Assembly: GCF_003952385.1 (NCBI RefSeq)
Contig: NZ_CP034444.1
Span: forward strand, 6,957,001-7,021,000
Direction: 5' to 3'
Length of the DNA stretch: 64,000 nt
Source: Mesorhizobium sp. M1D.F.Ca.ET.043.01.1.1
GTDB lineage: Bacteria > Pseudomonadota > Alphaproteobacteria > Rhizobiales > Rhizobiaceae
The notes under the pieces were generated by a model. That model was not told where the DNA came from, did no database searches, and saw nothing but the letters and a program-made list of their open reading frames with translations. Positions 8,171 to 16,528 of the stretch are shown piece by piece (position 1 is the stretch's first letter; every line of letters starts with the position of its first letter). The position numbers and the translations under genes were made by a program.

Positions 8171-9301
8171 CTACAGCCCACTCGCCTTGGTGAGGTTGAC
8201 GCGGAACCTGTCTCTGCGGCGCTGATAGCGGCGGGTCATCTCGGCGCTGGTATGGCCGAGTTGCTTCTGTACATAGCGCTCATCGACTTCGGCCGAGGAG
8301 GCGAGGCCAGCCCGCAGCGAATGGCCGGCAAAGACCTTTGCTCGTTCGCCTTCCGACAGATCGCCGCGTACGCCGGCCGCCAGCGCAGTGCGCTTGACCA
8401 GGCGGGCAACCTCTTGGTCGTTGAGCCGATCGGCGCCGACTGCCTTGCCTTGGCCGGTCACGCGCCGGAACAGCGGTCCGTGTGCGATACGGGCGAGCTT
8501 GAGCCAGGTCTGCACCGCGACAACCGGGCAGGTCGTGTCGGACGAACCGCGACCTACTTCGACCTCCCTCCAGCCGGTCTTGCCGCGAAGGGAAACGAGC
8601 ATGCCCTTGTCGAGGATCTCGATCCAGCCGCGGCCATCCTCGGTCTGGTCGCGGCCGACATCCAGCGCCACGATCTCAGAGCGACGCAGGCCGCCGGCAA
8701 AGCCGATAAGCAGCATGGCGCGGTCGCGCAGGCCGCGTAGGCTTCCGCGGTCGAGGGTTTCAAGCATCGCGATCAGATCCTCCGGCAGGATCGCCTCCTT
8801 CTGCCGGGGCGGGGCGGCGTGTCTGTTGCGAATGCCGGCCATCACCGTGGCGATATGACGGTCTTTTCTATCGAGAGCCTGGCCGCGCTGGGCGTAATTC
8901 CAGGTCAGTGAGGAGAGCCGACGTTCGATCGACGACACTGAGCTCGGCTTCTTGTCGCCGGTCGCGGTGCCTGACGCTTGAGCCGTGATGTAGAGGCCGA
9001 CCGCCTGTGGATCTGGCGGAAACGTCTCGATGCCTTGCCGGTGGCACCAACTGGAAAAATGCTTCCAATCGGATGCATAGGCCCGCCGCGTGTTGGCCGA
9101 GCTCGCTGCCTCGACATAGTCGCGGACGCGATCAGCCAACCCTTCAAGGTGACTCGGAAGCCGACTCTTCTCCCTGGTCGGCGCTGGCAGGGGAGGGAAG
9201 GGGAGAGCCTTATCATCCTCTGTGCCGCGCCCCATTTCCATCACTATATCCACGATGTCCGGGAGATCGTTCTGGGCCTGCTTTTCGGAGCTGTTGGTCA
9301 T
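8171..9301 (-). CDS. tyrosine recombinase / integrase
   Basis: Site-specific recombinase of the phage integrase family, 376 residues and apparently complete. A SAM-like N-terminal core-binding domain lies at about residues 55-160 (SSANTRRAYASDWKHFSSWC). The catalytic domain shows the first arginine in GGLRRSEIVALD (about 213), the H-x-x-R box as AGHSLRAGLASSA (about 330), and the final H and tyrosine in LGHTSAEMTRRYQRR (about 350-360). Recombinases of this type resolve plasmid multimers or move elements. Lying near repABC, it could do the former, but no attachment site was found. It is transcribed away from the toxin-antitoxin pair. Confidence 0.9.
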   Translation of the reverse strand: MTNSSEKQAQNDLPDIVDIVMEMGRGTEDDKALPFPPLPAPTREKSRLPSHLEGLADRVRDYVEAASSANTRRAYASDWKHFSSWCHRQGIETFPPDPQAVGLYITAQASGTATGDKKPSSVSSIERRLSSLTWNYAQRGQALDRKDRHIATVMAGIRNRHAAPPRQKEAILPEDLIAMLETLDRGSLRGLRDRAMLLIGFAGGLRRSEIVALDVGRDQTEDGRGWIEILDKGMLVSLRGKTGWREVEVGRGSSDTTCPVVAVQTWLKLARIAHGPLFRRVTGQGKAVGADRLNDQEVARLVKRTALAAGVRGDLSEGERAKVFAGHSLRAGLASSAEVDERYVQKQLGHTSAEMTRRYQRRRDRFRVNLTKASGL

Positions 9302-9446
9302 GTCGGGATTCTAACGTGATTTGGCTGGCAGTGGCGAGAGGCGATGGCGACATCCGTGCGGCTGGATTGAATGCCTTCTGACGGTCCTTCCGTTTGGAGC
9401 GCCATTTGTTAAAGTGGGAACCTGTACGCCTTTAAGACGTATATAC

Positions 9447-9476
9447 TTGACACATAGGGCGCAATCCAGCTACGCT
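9447..9476 (+). promoter_or_regulatory. candidate promoter of the toxin-antitoxin operon
   Basis: TTGACA (9447-9452), 18 bases, then TACGCT (9471-9476), ending 50 bp before the antitoxin start. TacA-type antitoxins usually repress such promoters. Confidence 0.45.
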
Positions 9477-9525
9477 GCAACCCGTCAACTCAAATGAAGA
9501 TAACAGGAGTGAAGAAGGGTTTGTT

Positions 9526-9804
9526 ATGCCTCGGGCAGCGATTGAAGCGAATGAACGGATGAACCTGCGGGTGGCGGCGCAACAGAAGGCGACGCTGATG
9601 CGGGCAGCCGCGCTGGTGCATGCGGATTTGACGGAGTTCGTCACCCGTGCGGCCCTGCGCGAGGCCGAAGCGGTAATCAAGAGCGCCGAGAGGATAGAGG
9701 TCTCGGAACGGGATTTCCTGCGCATTCTGGAGCTTTTGGACAACCCGCCGCCGCCTAACGAAAAACTGCGCGCCGCGATCGCCGCCTTGCCGCGTGATCG
9801 ATGA
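9526..9804 (+). CDS. DUF1778 (TacA-type) antitoxin
   Basis: 92 residues, a ribbon-helix-helix DNA-binding antitoxin. The N-terminal strand RMNLRVAAQQKATLMRAA and the following helices (LTEFVTRAALREAEAVI) match DUF1778. The C-terminal tail (FLRILELLDNPPPPNEKLR) is the part that wraps the toxin in this family. It overlaps the toxin gene by four bases (ATGA), so the two are made together. It should neutralise the acetyltransferase and repress the shared promoter. Confidence 0.92.
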   Translation: MPRAAIEANERMNLRVAAQQKATLMRAAALVHADLTEFVTRAALREAEAVIKSAERIEVSERDFLRILELLDNPPPPNEKLRAAIAALPRDR

Positions 9805-10340
9805 ACCTTCCGGCCTGGCACGAGGAGCCGATCTCGAAGGCGCATGATCGGAGCGACTTCGATTGCGGTGACGCCGACATGAACGACTTCCTGGCCCGTT
9901 TTGCGCGCCAGGGCCATGAACAGAACGCCACCAAGACGTATTGCGCGATAGAAACCGCGCGGCCCGGTCGGATCCTTGGATTCTATTCGATCGCGCCGTC
10001 GGCAGTCGATCATGCAGCCGTGCCAGCGCGCATGACCAAGGGGCTCGCGCGTCACGATGTCCCGGGCTTTCTGTTGGCGCGGATCGCCACCGACAGATCG
10101 ATCGCAGGGCAGGGGCTGGGCGGTCAGCTGCTGGCTGCCGCCGCTAGGCGGTGTCTGCGGCTGGTGACGGAGGGCGGCGGCATCCTTTTGATCATCGACG
10201 CCAAGAACCAACGCGCGGCTGATTGGTACGCCTCCTTCGGCGCCGAGGCCCTGCAGGGCCACCGCCAAGCTCAGCCGCTTCGACTGGTGATCCATCTGGC
10301 AACATTCGCGGCGGATTTGCGGGCCGCTGGCCATCTCTGA
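9801..10340 (+). CDS. GNAT acetyltransferase toxin (TacT type)
   Basis: 179 residues of the GNAT fold. Toxins of this family use acetyl-CoA to acetylate the amino acid on charged tRNAs and so stop translation. Visible features are the N-terminal FDCGDADMNDFLARFARQGH, typical of TacT-like proteins, the strand RILGFYSIAP, and the acetyl-CoA loop ARIATDRSIAGQGLGGQLL with an (R/Q)xxGxG/A-like motif at about residues 96-103. The C-terminal helix is ADWYASFGAEAL. It is coupled to the antitoxin upstream and ends 62 bp before the transposon left end. Confidence 0.92.
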   Translation: MNLPAWHEEPISKAHDRSDFDCGDADMNDFLARFARQGHEQNATKTYCAIETARPGRILGFYSIAPSAVDHAAVPARMTKGLARHDVPGFLLARIATDRSIAGQGLGGQLLAAAARRCLRLVTEGGGILLIIDAKNQRAADWYASFGAEALQGHRQAQPLRLVIHLATFAADLRAAGHL

Positions 10341-10402
10341 GAGCCGTTGTCACTCTTCCTAGATGAGTGGACTGTATGGCATTGTTTTGTAACATTCTTC
10401 GC

Positions 10403-10460
10403 TCATCCTAGTTCGGTGGATTCGTCCAGAATAGGTGGATTCATACCCTGATTTGGTGGA
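10403..10460 (+). repeat. left end: terminal inverted repeat plus transposase-binding repeats
   Basis: The inverted repeat is 10403-10423. GGTGGA occurs at 10415, 10434 and 10455, spaced 19 and 21 bp. Confidence 0.8.
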
Positions 10461-10577
10461 CGAAGGCGAGGGCGACGGAATAGGTCGTAACCCCGACAGC
10501 TCGCGGCCGACGATGCCGACTGGGGCAGGGCGGTAGAGCGCGAGGCTATCATTCGCCCTCTGGCGTCTAAGGGTCGC

Positions 10578-12122
10578 TTGTCCCCTGCCGATATAGGCCT
10601 TGCGTGCCGTCAGCTTGGTGTAAGGCGGGCATGTCTTTATGAGCTTCTCGGACGATACCGGGCCGCTCCTGTGACGAGTTCGCTGCTTGGCCACAATCCC
10701 GGTCCGGCGAAAGGACGCCGGCGCCTGTCGGAAGACATGGAGGCGCTCATCGAGACCGCTATGCAGGACACCTACCGCAAGCGGGAGAAGCCTTCGGTCA
10801 CCGCCCTGCATGACCGTGTTCGAGAATTGTGTCGCAGCCGCGGGGAGGTCGCGCCCTCCTGGAAGTCGGTAAGAGCCCGCGTGAAGCTTGCCGATCCGCG
10901 GCTACTGATGCGTGATCGGGAAGGGGCAAAAGCCGCGCGCGAACGGTTTGATCCCGTAGTGCACGAATATCGCGCCGATCATGCACTTCACATCGTCCAG
11001 ATCGATCACACATTGGTGGATCTGTTTGTGGTTGATGCCGTGCATCGCCGGCCCCTTCAGCGGCCCTGGCTGACGCTGGCCATCGACGTTGCAAGCCGCA
11101 TGGTGGCGGGGTCCTATCTCACGCTAGAAAATCCGTCATCGGTTTCTGTCGCGCTTTGCATCCAGCATATGGTGATGCCGAAGGAGCCTTGGCTCGAGGC
11201 TCGGAATGTTCAGGCGGCGTGGCCGGTTTTCGGCCTGCCTGACGTGATCCACGTCGACAACGGCAAGGAATTTCATGGAAGGGCGCTGGCCAGAGGGACG
11301 GTGGAGCATGGCATTGCCCTTGAGTACCGGCCCGTCTTGCGGCCGCACTATGGGGGCCATATCGAGCGACTGATCGGCACGATGATGGGTGCGGTCCGCC
11401 TGCTTCCCGGCACGACGTCGAGTGACGTCGCCGCCCGCGGCTCCTACGATCCGCAAAAACATGCCGCAATGACGCTCGACGAACTGGAAGAGTGGCTCGC
11501 GCTTCAGATTGTCGGTCGCTACCATGCCGAGATTCACAGCAGCCTGCAGCTGCCGCCCATCAGTGCGTGGGACGACACCGTAGCGGCGCGTCGGCATCCC
11601 CTGCGACTGCCCCATGATCGCGAGCGGTTTCTTCAGGATTTCCTGCCCTTCGAGGAGCGCAGCATCCGACGCGACGGCGTGCATCTGTTCGGTCTCCACT
11701 ATTGGGACGATGTGTTAAGTCCCTGGGCAGGCCGGTCTGCTCGCAAGATGCGCGTCAGATATGATCCGCGCGACCTGTCGTGCGTGTTTGTGGAAGGCCC
11801 CGATGGCACGAACTGGCCGGTCCGGTTTGCCGATCTCAGGCGACCGCGCATTACGCTCGGCGAACACCGCATTGCGCGCGCGGCATTGAAAGAACGCGGC
11901 GTCACGGCGGTGGACGAACAGCTGATTTTCGAGACCATCGAAAAACAGCGGCAACTCGTGGACGCAGCCGGACATAAGACCAGGAGGGCGCGCCGGCATG
12001 CCGAGCGTCGTGACCGATCGTTGATGGCGACCGCAGACAGGGAGTTTGCCGTGCCGGAAATGGCCCACGACGAAGAATGCGAAACCGATCTACCGTCGTT
12101 GGTCGTGGAAGAATGGTCTTGA
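10578..12122 (+). CDS. tniA: transposase TniA (DDE, Mu/Tn5053 family)
   Basis: Catalytic subunit that cuts and joins the transposon ends. It has 514 residues. The N-terminal helix-turn-helix region is LSPADIGLACRQLGVRRA. The integrase core starts at about 140 with the first aspartate in IVQIDHTLVD, the second in VIHVDNGKEFHG, and the glutamate in GGHIERLIGTMMG. A C-terminal Mu-type beta domain follows (RKMRVRYDPRDLSCVFVEGP). The listed start is TTG. Protein-like sequence (DWGRAVEREAIIRPLASKG) continues in frame upstream to a stop at about 10488 with no ATG or GTG, so the true start is uncertain and may be further upstream. It overlaps tniB. Confidence 0.93.
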   Translation: MSPADIGLACRQLGVRRACLYELLGRYRAAPVTSSLLGHNPGPAKGRRRLSEDMEALIETAMQDTYRKREKPSVTALHDRVRELCRSRGEVAPSWKSVRARVKLADPRLLMRDREGAKAARERFDPVVHEYRADHALHIVQIDHTLVDLFVVDAVHRRPLQRPWLTLAIDVASRMVAGSYLTLENPSSVSVALCIQHMVMPKEPWLEARNVQAAWPVFGLPDVIHVDNGKEFHGRALARGTVEHGIALEYRPVLRPHYGGHIERLIGTMMGAVRLLPGTTSSDVAARGSYDPQKHAAMTLDELEEWLALQIVGRYHAEIHSSLQLPPISAWDDTVAARRHPLRLPHDRERFLQDFLPFEERSIRRDGVHLFGLHYWDDVLSPWAGRSARKMRVRYDPRDLSCVFVEGPDGTNWPVRFADLRRPRITLGEHRIARAALKERGVTAVDEQLIFETIEKQRQLVDAAGHKTRRARRHAERRDRSLMATADREFAVPEMAHDEECETDLPSLVVEEWS

Positions 12123-13036
12123 GCGACTATCCGCATCTGCTGCCCGCTTATCGGTCGCATGCCGCCGTTGACGACGCCGAACGGATTGCCTGGATCCGGG
12201 CGGACCGCTGGCTGGAAACCGCGCGGGCGCGCGCGGCGCTGGCGAGGCTGGAGGATCTGCTGTCCTATCCTGCGCGCGACCGCATGCCCTGCTTGCTGCT
12301 CTATGGCGACACCCGCTTGGGCAAGACCAAGATCATCCGCAAATTCCTGCGCGATCATCCGGCCTGTTTCGATCAGGGCACCGGCATCACCAGCATGCCC
12401 GTCGTGGCCATGCAGATGACGGCCGAACCGCTGGAGCGGGACGTCTATGGCGAATTGCTTAGCGCGCTCGGCGCGCCGGGGCCGATGACGGACTCCACCT
12501 ATCGTCTGAAGGAGGTTTGCCGGCGCCTTTTGCGCAGCATGTCTGTGCGCATGCCGATCATCGACGAAATCCACGCCATGCTTGCCGGCAGCTTCCGCCA
12601 GCAGCGCATATTTCTCAACGTCCTCCGCTTTCTCGCCAACGACCTGAGGGTTCCGCTGATCTGCGCCGGGACCAATCTGGCCCGGCAGGCGCTGCTGACT
12701 GATCCCCAGCTCGCCGAGCGTTTCGAGGCCTTCCACCTCGACCGTTGGGCCGATAATTCCCAGCTATCACAGCTTTTGACGAGCCTGGGCGGGATCCTGC
12801 CGCTGCGCCGTCCCTCGGATTTGGCAACGACGGCTGTCCGCCGAAAAGTACTCGACCTGACCGACGGCGTGACCGTGCGGATCTTTCGCCTGATGGAGAC
12901 GGTGGCGGTCGAGGCGATCCGCAGCGGTAGCGAGTGCATCACCGTCGGCAGTTTCGACGGCGACGATCTCGTCCTGCCGCTTGTGACGATGACGCGCCAC
13001 ATGGAAAAGGGGCTGCAGCGCCGGGCGAGCCGGTGA
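12113..13036 (+). CDS. tniB: transposition ATPase TniB
   Basis: AAA+ ATPase that activates TniA and selects the target, like TnsC/TniB. It has 307 residues. Walker A GDTRLGKT is at about residues 65-72, Walker B is MPIIDEIHAM at about 148, and the sensor-like segment is LICAGTNLARQAL. ATG at 12113 lies ten bases inside the end of tniA, which fits translational coupling; the longer frame from 12077 adds twelve residues without support. The stop overlaps the GTG start of tniQ. Confidence 0.92.
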   Translation: MVLSDYPHLLPAYRSHAAVDDAERIAWIRADRWLETARARAALARLEDLLSYPARDRMPCLLLYGDTRLGKTKIIRKFLRDHPACFDQGTGITSMPVVAMQMTAEPLERDVYGELLSALGAPGPMTDSTYRLKEVCRRLLRSMSVRMPIIDEIHAMLAGSFRQQRIFLNVLRFLANDLRVPLICAGTNLARQALLTDPQLAERFEAFHLDRWADNSQLSQLLTSLGGILPLRRPSDLATTAVRRKVLDLTDGVTVRIFRLMETVAVEAIRSGSECITVGSFDGDDLVLPLVTMTRHMEKGLQRRASR

Positions 13037-14166
13037 GGCCCGTCCGCGTGCTGCCCGTTGCGCCGCGGCCATTCGACGACGAATTGCTTTCCTCCTGGCA
13101 GGGGCGCGTGGCCTGCCGCTACGGATGTACGTGGCGCGACATTGAAAGTTGGCTCGATCCGGACATCCATCCGGGACGGCGAAGCGGTCTGATCGGGCAG
13201 GACTTCGACCCCGGCGACGCAATAATCATGCTTTGGGCTCGCGCCTGTCGGATGGATGCGGGCCGGCTTGCTCAAATGGCGCTGCGCCGGCAGGCGCGCG
13301 CGCTCAACTGGTACATCCAGGATCGCTGGCACCAAGGCGTTTGTCCCGCGTGCCTCGACGAGGATCACGCAGGCAACCGGGATCATTATCTTCGCCGCGC
13401 GTGGGCTCGGGTCGAGGCGATGGTCTGTCCCCGGCATTTGATCATCCTGCAGGACACGTGTGGCCGTTGCTTCGCCCGGGCGGGCTTTCGCTTCGACTGT
13501 CGAGAGGGGAGGGCGCGTCTCGCCTGTGGGATCTGCTCGGCTCCTGTGCATTTCGGCGGCGTTGGCGTGGCCGTTTCGGAACGGGAAAGCTTCCTGCTTG
13601 AACTCGCCGACACCGTCGCATCGGCCGTCGATGAGGGACCGCAGGGGACGGCGGCCAAAGACATCATGCGCGCCGCGCTGTTGTTGTGGGCGCCGTCGCG
13701 GCCAGGCGGAAAGCCTCTCATCGCATGGCTGGGACCCCCGCGCCCGAGAAGCAACGACATGCCGGCCGATTGCACTGACCCGCTCGCCACCGCAGCATTG
13801 CCAGGGAGGATGGCAACCCTGTTCGGGATCGCCCGGCTGCTGGACCTGGCCGATGCCAGAAGCCGCATCGGGCCGCCGCCTGCCTTCCTGATGGAAAAAT
13901 TCGCGCAAGATGACCTGTCGCCTTCTGCCGCGCAGCGGGTCGTGCGCCGGCCGCAGAAGGACGAGTGCCCCGCCGTCACGTACACGCCGCGCTCGGACGC
14001 CGAATATCGTGTTTTGGCCGACGAGATCCTTGCCAGCGGTGAATGGAGGGCCGTGCAGGGCGCTGGCCGCATCGTACGAGAGCAGGCGCTGGCGCGCCTC
14101 ATGACCGAGGCGCTGGATCGGGCACCACGAGCCCGAGCCGACGTGCCCGGTCCAGCAGCGCCTTGA
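13033..14166 (+). CDS. tniQ: transposition targeting protein TniQ
   Basis: 377 residues, TniQ/TnsD family: a zinc-binding protein that joins the transposition complex to its target. It starts PVRVLPVAPRPFDDELLSSW, the family signature. Two zinc-finger clusters follow: CPACLDEDHAGNRDHYLRRA with VCPRHLIILQDTCGRC, then ACGICSAPVHF. The start is a GTG overlapping the tniB stop (GTGA). The frame continues further upstream to 12934, but that part lies inside tniB and is not credible. The last 68 bases overlap the convergent resolvase gene. Confidence 0.92.
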   Translation: MRPVRVLPVAPRPFDDELLSSWQGRVACRYGCTWRDIESWLDPDIHPGRRSGLIGQDFDPGDAIIMLWARACRMDAGRLAQMALRRQARALNWYIQDRWHQGVCPACLDEDHAGNRDHYLRRAWARVEAMVCPRHLIILQDTCGRCFARAGFRFDCREGRARLACGICSAPVHFGGVGVAVSERESFLLELADTVASAVDEGPQGTAAKDIMRAALLLWAPSRPGGKPLIAWLGPPRPRSNDMPADCTDPLATAALPGRMATLFGIARLLDLADARSRIGPPPAFLMEKFAQDDLSPSAAQRVVRRPQKDECPAVTYTPRSDAEYRVLADEILASGEWRAVQGAGRIVREQALARLMTEALDRAPRARADVPGPAAP

Positions 14167-15037
14167 CCGAGGAAGCTTGCCACTGGCGCCCGCCACGCGG
14201 CGTGCGCTCGTGCATCCGTTCCAACTGAGCTCCGATTTCGAGCAGGGTAAGATCCGGGTCGGCGAGCGCAATACCGGCGACGAGGGTCATCAACCGGTCC
14301 TCCGGCGGACGGCGGCGGGCACGTTTGATCAGGGCGGGTTCGGCGATGCGCTCGCGAACCAGCCGATGCACCGCGCGCCGTAGTCGCTCGATCGTCCAGT
14401 CGTGGCCTTTTCGGTTGAGCACCCGCACGACGTCGTCCCAACTGTGCTGCGGGCGCAAGCGGCGTACGGTCGGCAACCAGGTTTGCGCCGAGCTGATGAG
14501 ATCGTCGATATAGGCGCGCTGGCGTGCGGCAGATATTGCCCGGACAGCTTCGGGGCGGCGTTCGCGAAGTCCGGGATTGCCGGCCAGCCGGCCGCGCGCC
14601 TTGGCTGCCTTCATGCCAGCCTTGGTGCGTTCGGCGATCAGCGCGCGCTCGAGCTGAGCGACCGCGCCGAGCACCTGCAGCGAGAACACGCCTTGCGGCG
14701 TCGAGGTGTCGATCGGATCGCGCAGTGAGCGGAAGTGTGCGCCGCGCGCCTCCAGTTGCTCGATGACCTCCAGCAAGTGGCTGACGGAGCGGGCGAGACG
14801 ATCCAGCCGCACGACGATGAGAACGTCGCCAGCGGCGATCTCGCGCATCAGCTTGGCCAGCACCGGCCTTGAGCGTGAGGCGCCGGATCCGTGCTCTTGG
14901 TGAACGACACGACAGCCGCTGGCCTTGAGCTCGTCGACCTGGGCGTCGTTGAGCTGGTCCTCGGTCGAAACCCGTGCATAGCCGATCAGGCGGCGCGGAA
15001 GGGGAGGGGAAATGGGCTGGGTGCGTGAACTGGCCAT
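14099..15037 (-). CDS. tniR: serine resolvase (TniR-like) with long C-terminal extension
   Basis: Serine recombinase that resolves cointegrates. The catalytic N-terminal domain has the nucleophile serine in LIGYARVSTEDQLN, the arginine-rich RSRPVLAKLMREI and DVLIVVRLDRLARSV, and the long helix GAVAQLERALIAERTKAGM. After about residue 170 there is an extra region of roughly 140 residues with two helix-turn-helix-like parts (TVRRLRPQHSWDDVVRVLNR and WQASSVKALLDRARRLGL), longer than classical resolvases of about 185-200. An in-frame ATG at 15076 is an alternative start. A near-palindrome at 15083-15094 (GGAAACGTTCC core) upstream is a candidate part of the res site. Confidence 0.9.
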   Translation of the reverse strand: MASSRTQPISPPLPRRLIGYARVSTEDQLNDAQVDELKASGCRVVHQEHGSGASRSRPVLAKLMREIAAGDVLIVVRLDRLARSVSHLLEVIEQLEARGAHFRSLRDPIDTSTPQGVFSLQVLGAVAQLERALIAERTKAGMKAAKARGRLAGNPGLRERRPEAVRAISAARQRAYIDDLISSAQTWLPTVRRLRPQHSWDDVVRVLNRKGHDWTIERLRRAVHRLVRERIAEPALIKRARRRPPEDRLMTLVAGIALADPDLTLLEIGAQLERMHERTPRGGRQWQASSVKALLDRARRLGLVVPDPAPRS

Positions 15038-15316
15038 TTGCGGGGCATTTTTGGGCCGGTTTTTACAGAATTGCAATGTGTCAGGAAACGTTCCTTTGCA
15101 GGCGTGTATTATCGACCGATTTGCAGGCCCGTAGAGCGTGATCGAGGTGTTAGGAGGCGCCCAAGGACTCGGAAAGGGTCAAATCGAATCTACGGGGCCG
15201 CCAGGGCCGAAGGCGCCGAATTCCTGGCTTTCGGGGGATGGTCGAAGGAAATGCAGCCGCTCATGGCCCGTGGTGGCATGAAAACCGGCATTCGTGACGT
15301 CGGCGGGGCTCCGAAT

Positions 15317-15377
15317 TCCACCTATCCTGGCCTACCCGTCCACCCAATTGGGGCGAGAATCCACCGAACAAGGATGA
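15317..15377 (-). repeat. right end: terminal inverted repeat plus transposase-binding repeats
   Basis: The inverted repeat is 15357-15377. TCCACC, the complement of GGTGGA, occurs at 15317, 15339 and 15360, spaced 22 and 21 bp. The 190 bp beyond it to the next gene hold its promoter region only. Confidence 0.8.
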
Positions 15378-15569
15378 GGCAGACACCTGAAACCGCGGAA
15401 ATGCGGGCTTTTCCACCGATCCAGGACCAGCGACAAAGGCCGTTTCAAGGCACTCATTTAGAAACGACTGATAAGGCAACATTATCATTCGTTATGGTGC
15501 GCCGACAGGCTGTGCGTTTTGCGCCGAAAATTATAGCACAAAGCGCACCGGCATTTTACCCTCGAAGGT

Positions 15570-16526
15570 ATGATTCGCCTCGATCCCGCGTCCGCCAGCC
15601 TGGCTGCGCCGCCCGCCGTTCCCGCCTGGGCGCTCGCGGCCGATGGTGTTCTGCATGACGCAGACGCTGCTTTCCGGGCCGGCGCCGCGCTGGCTTCGCT
15701 CGACACGCTTGGCCGCGCGCAGCCGGCCTGGGCCGGCGCCTGGCGCCAGCGGCTGGCGCTTCGCTGTGCCGCCGCTAGCATGCGGCTCGCCGGCCGCGCC
15801 GAGGACGAGGCCGCCTTGCGCGACGCCTGGCAGCTTTGTCCGGCCGGCGCCGATCCCGGTCCCGCCGGCGCCATTTTTGGCGCCTGGCGCCAGCTGGCGC
15901 TGCAGCCGCCGGCGGTCGGCGCCGATCGGCTGGCAAAAATGGTCGAGATGCTCGGGCTCGCGTGGGACGACGAGGGGCTCGCCGAACTCTGCAGGCACAT
16001 CGAAAATCTGGTGGAGGGGCAGACGCCGGCGCCGTTCGCCGCGGCGGCGACCGCCACCCGCGTCATCGCCATGCGCCCCGATGCCGAGCTTTTTGGCTGG
16101 TGGCTCGCCGACCTGGTGCTGGCGCAAAGCCTGCGCTGGCCGCGGCCGCTGCCGCTGTTGATGACGCAGGCCTTTGGCCCGGCCTTCCGCACCGAGGCTG
16201 TTGGTGGCAAGCGCATCCGACCCGGGGACAAGAATTTTGAACGCTCGGTCTGCGTCGCGCTGGTTCAGGGGGCGGCCGAGGCCTGCCGGCTGGCCGCCGA
16301 GCTGTCGCGCCGCGCCGAAAAACTCCTGGCAGTGGCGCCAAAACTGCGCGCCAAGGGCGCCGGCGACGTGATTTTTTTGCTGCTGAATGCAGATGCCGTC
16401 GCCGGATCGCTGGTCACAAAGAACCTGTCGCGCTTTGCGGCGCGACGGCTGTTCGAGCGGCTGCAGCAGCTCGAGGCCGTGCGCGAGCTCTCCGGCCGTC
16501 CCACCTTCCGGCTGTTTGGGCTGTAG
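15570..16526 (+). CDS. DUF1403 family protein
   Basis: 318 residues, alanine- and arginine-rich and mostly helical. It matches DUF1403, a family I associate with rhizobial plasmids. It begins MIRLDPASASLAAPPAVPAW and carries PAGAIFGAWRQLALQPP and a conserved C-terminal region with GDVIFLLLNADAVAGSL and LSRFAARRLFERLQ. The biochemical role is unknown. Its stop is two bases before the start of the ScpB-like gene, so the pair forms an operon. The association with a chromosome-condensation subunit suggests a role in maintenance of the replicon (inference). Confidence 0.8.
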   Translation: MIRLDPASASLAAPPAVPAWALAADGVLHDADAAFRAGAALASLDTLGRAQPAWAGAWRQRLALRCAAASMRLAGRAEDEAALRDAWQLCPAGADPGPAGAIFGAWRQLALQPPAVGADRLAKMVEMLGLAWDDEGLAELCRHIENLVEGQTPAPFAAAATATRVIAMRPDAELFGWWLADLVLAQSLRWPRPLPLLMTQAFGPAFRTEAVGGKRIRPGDKNFERSVCVALVQGAAEACRLAAELSRRAEKLLAVAPKLRAKGAGDVIFLLLNADAVAGSLVTKNLSRFAARRLFERLQQLEAVRELSGRPTFRLFGL

Positions 16527-16528
16527 CG

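Larger units (their letters stand above)
10403..15377. mobile_element. Tn5053/Tn402-like transposon (tniABQ + resolvase)
   Basis: About 4.98 kb between 21-bp imperfect inverted repeats TCATCCTAGTTCGGTGGATTC (left; the right copy differs at one base). Each end carries three GGTGGA(T/C) repeats spaced 19-22 bp, as expected for transposase binding sites. The genes are tniA, tniB, tniQ in one direction and a serine resolvase convergent to them. I see no integron, mercury or resistance cargo. No 5-bp target duplication is visible (TTCGC on the left, GGCAG on the right), so the outer boundaries may be slightly different or the flanks may have been rearranged. Confidence 0.85.

Noticed and set aside
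10388..10402. TGT at 10388 as the true left end of the Tn5053-like element
   Set aside because: The right end also has a TGT outside its repeat, but the distance to the shared repeat differs (15 versus 8 bases), and no target duplication results.
12499..14271. 590-residue minus-strand frame
   Set aside because: It is a shadow of tniB and tniQ; the sense strand has clear Walker and zinc-finger motifs.
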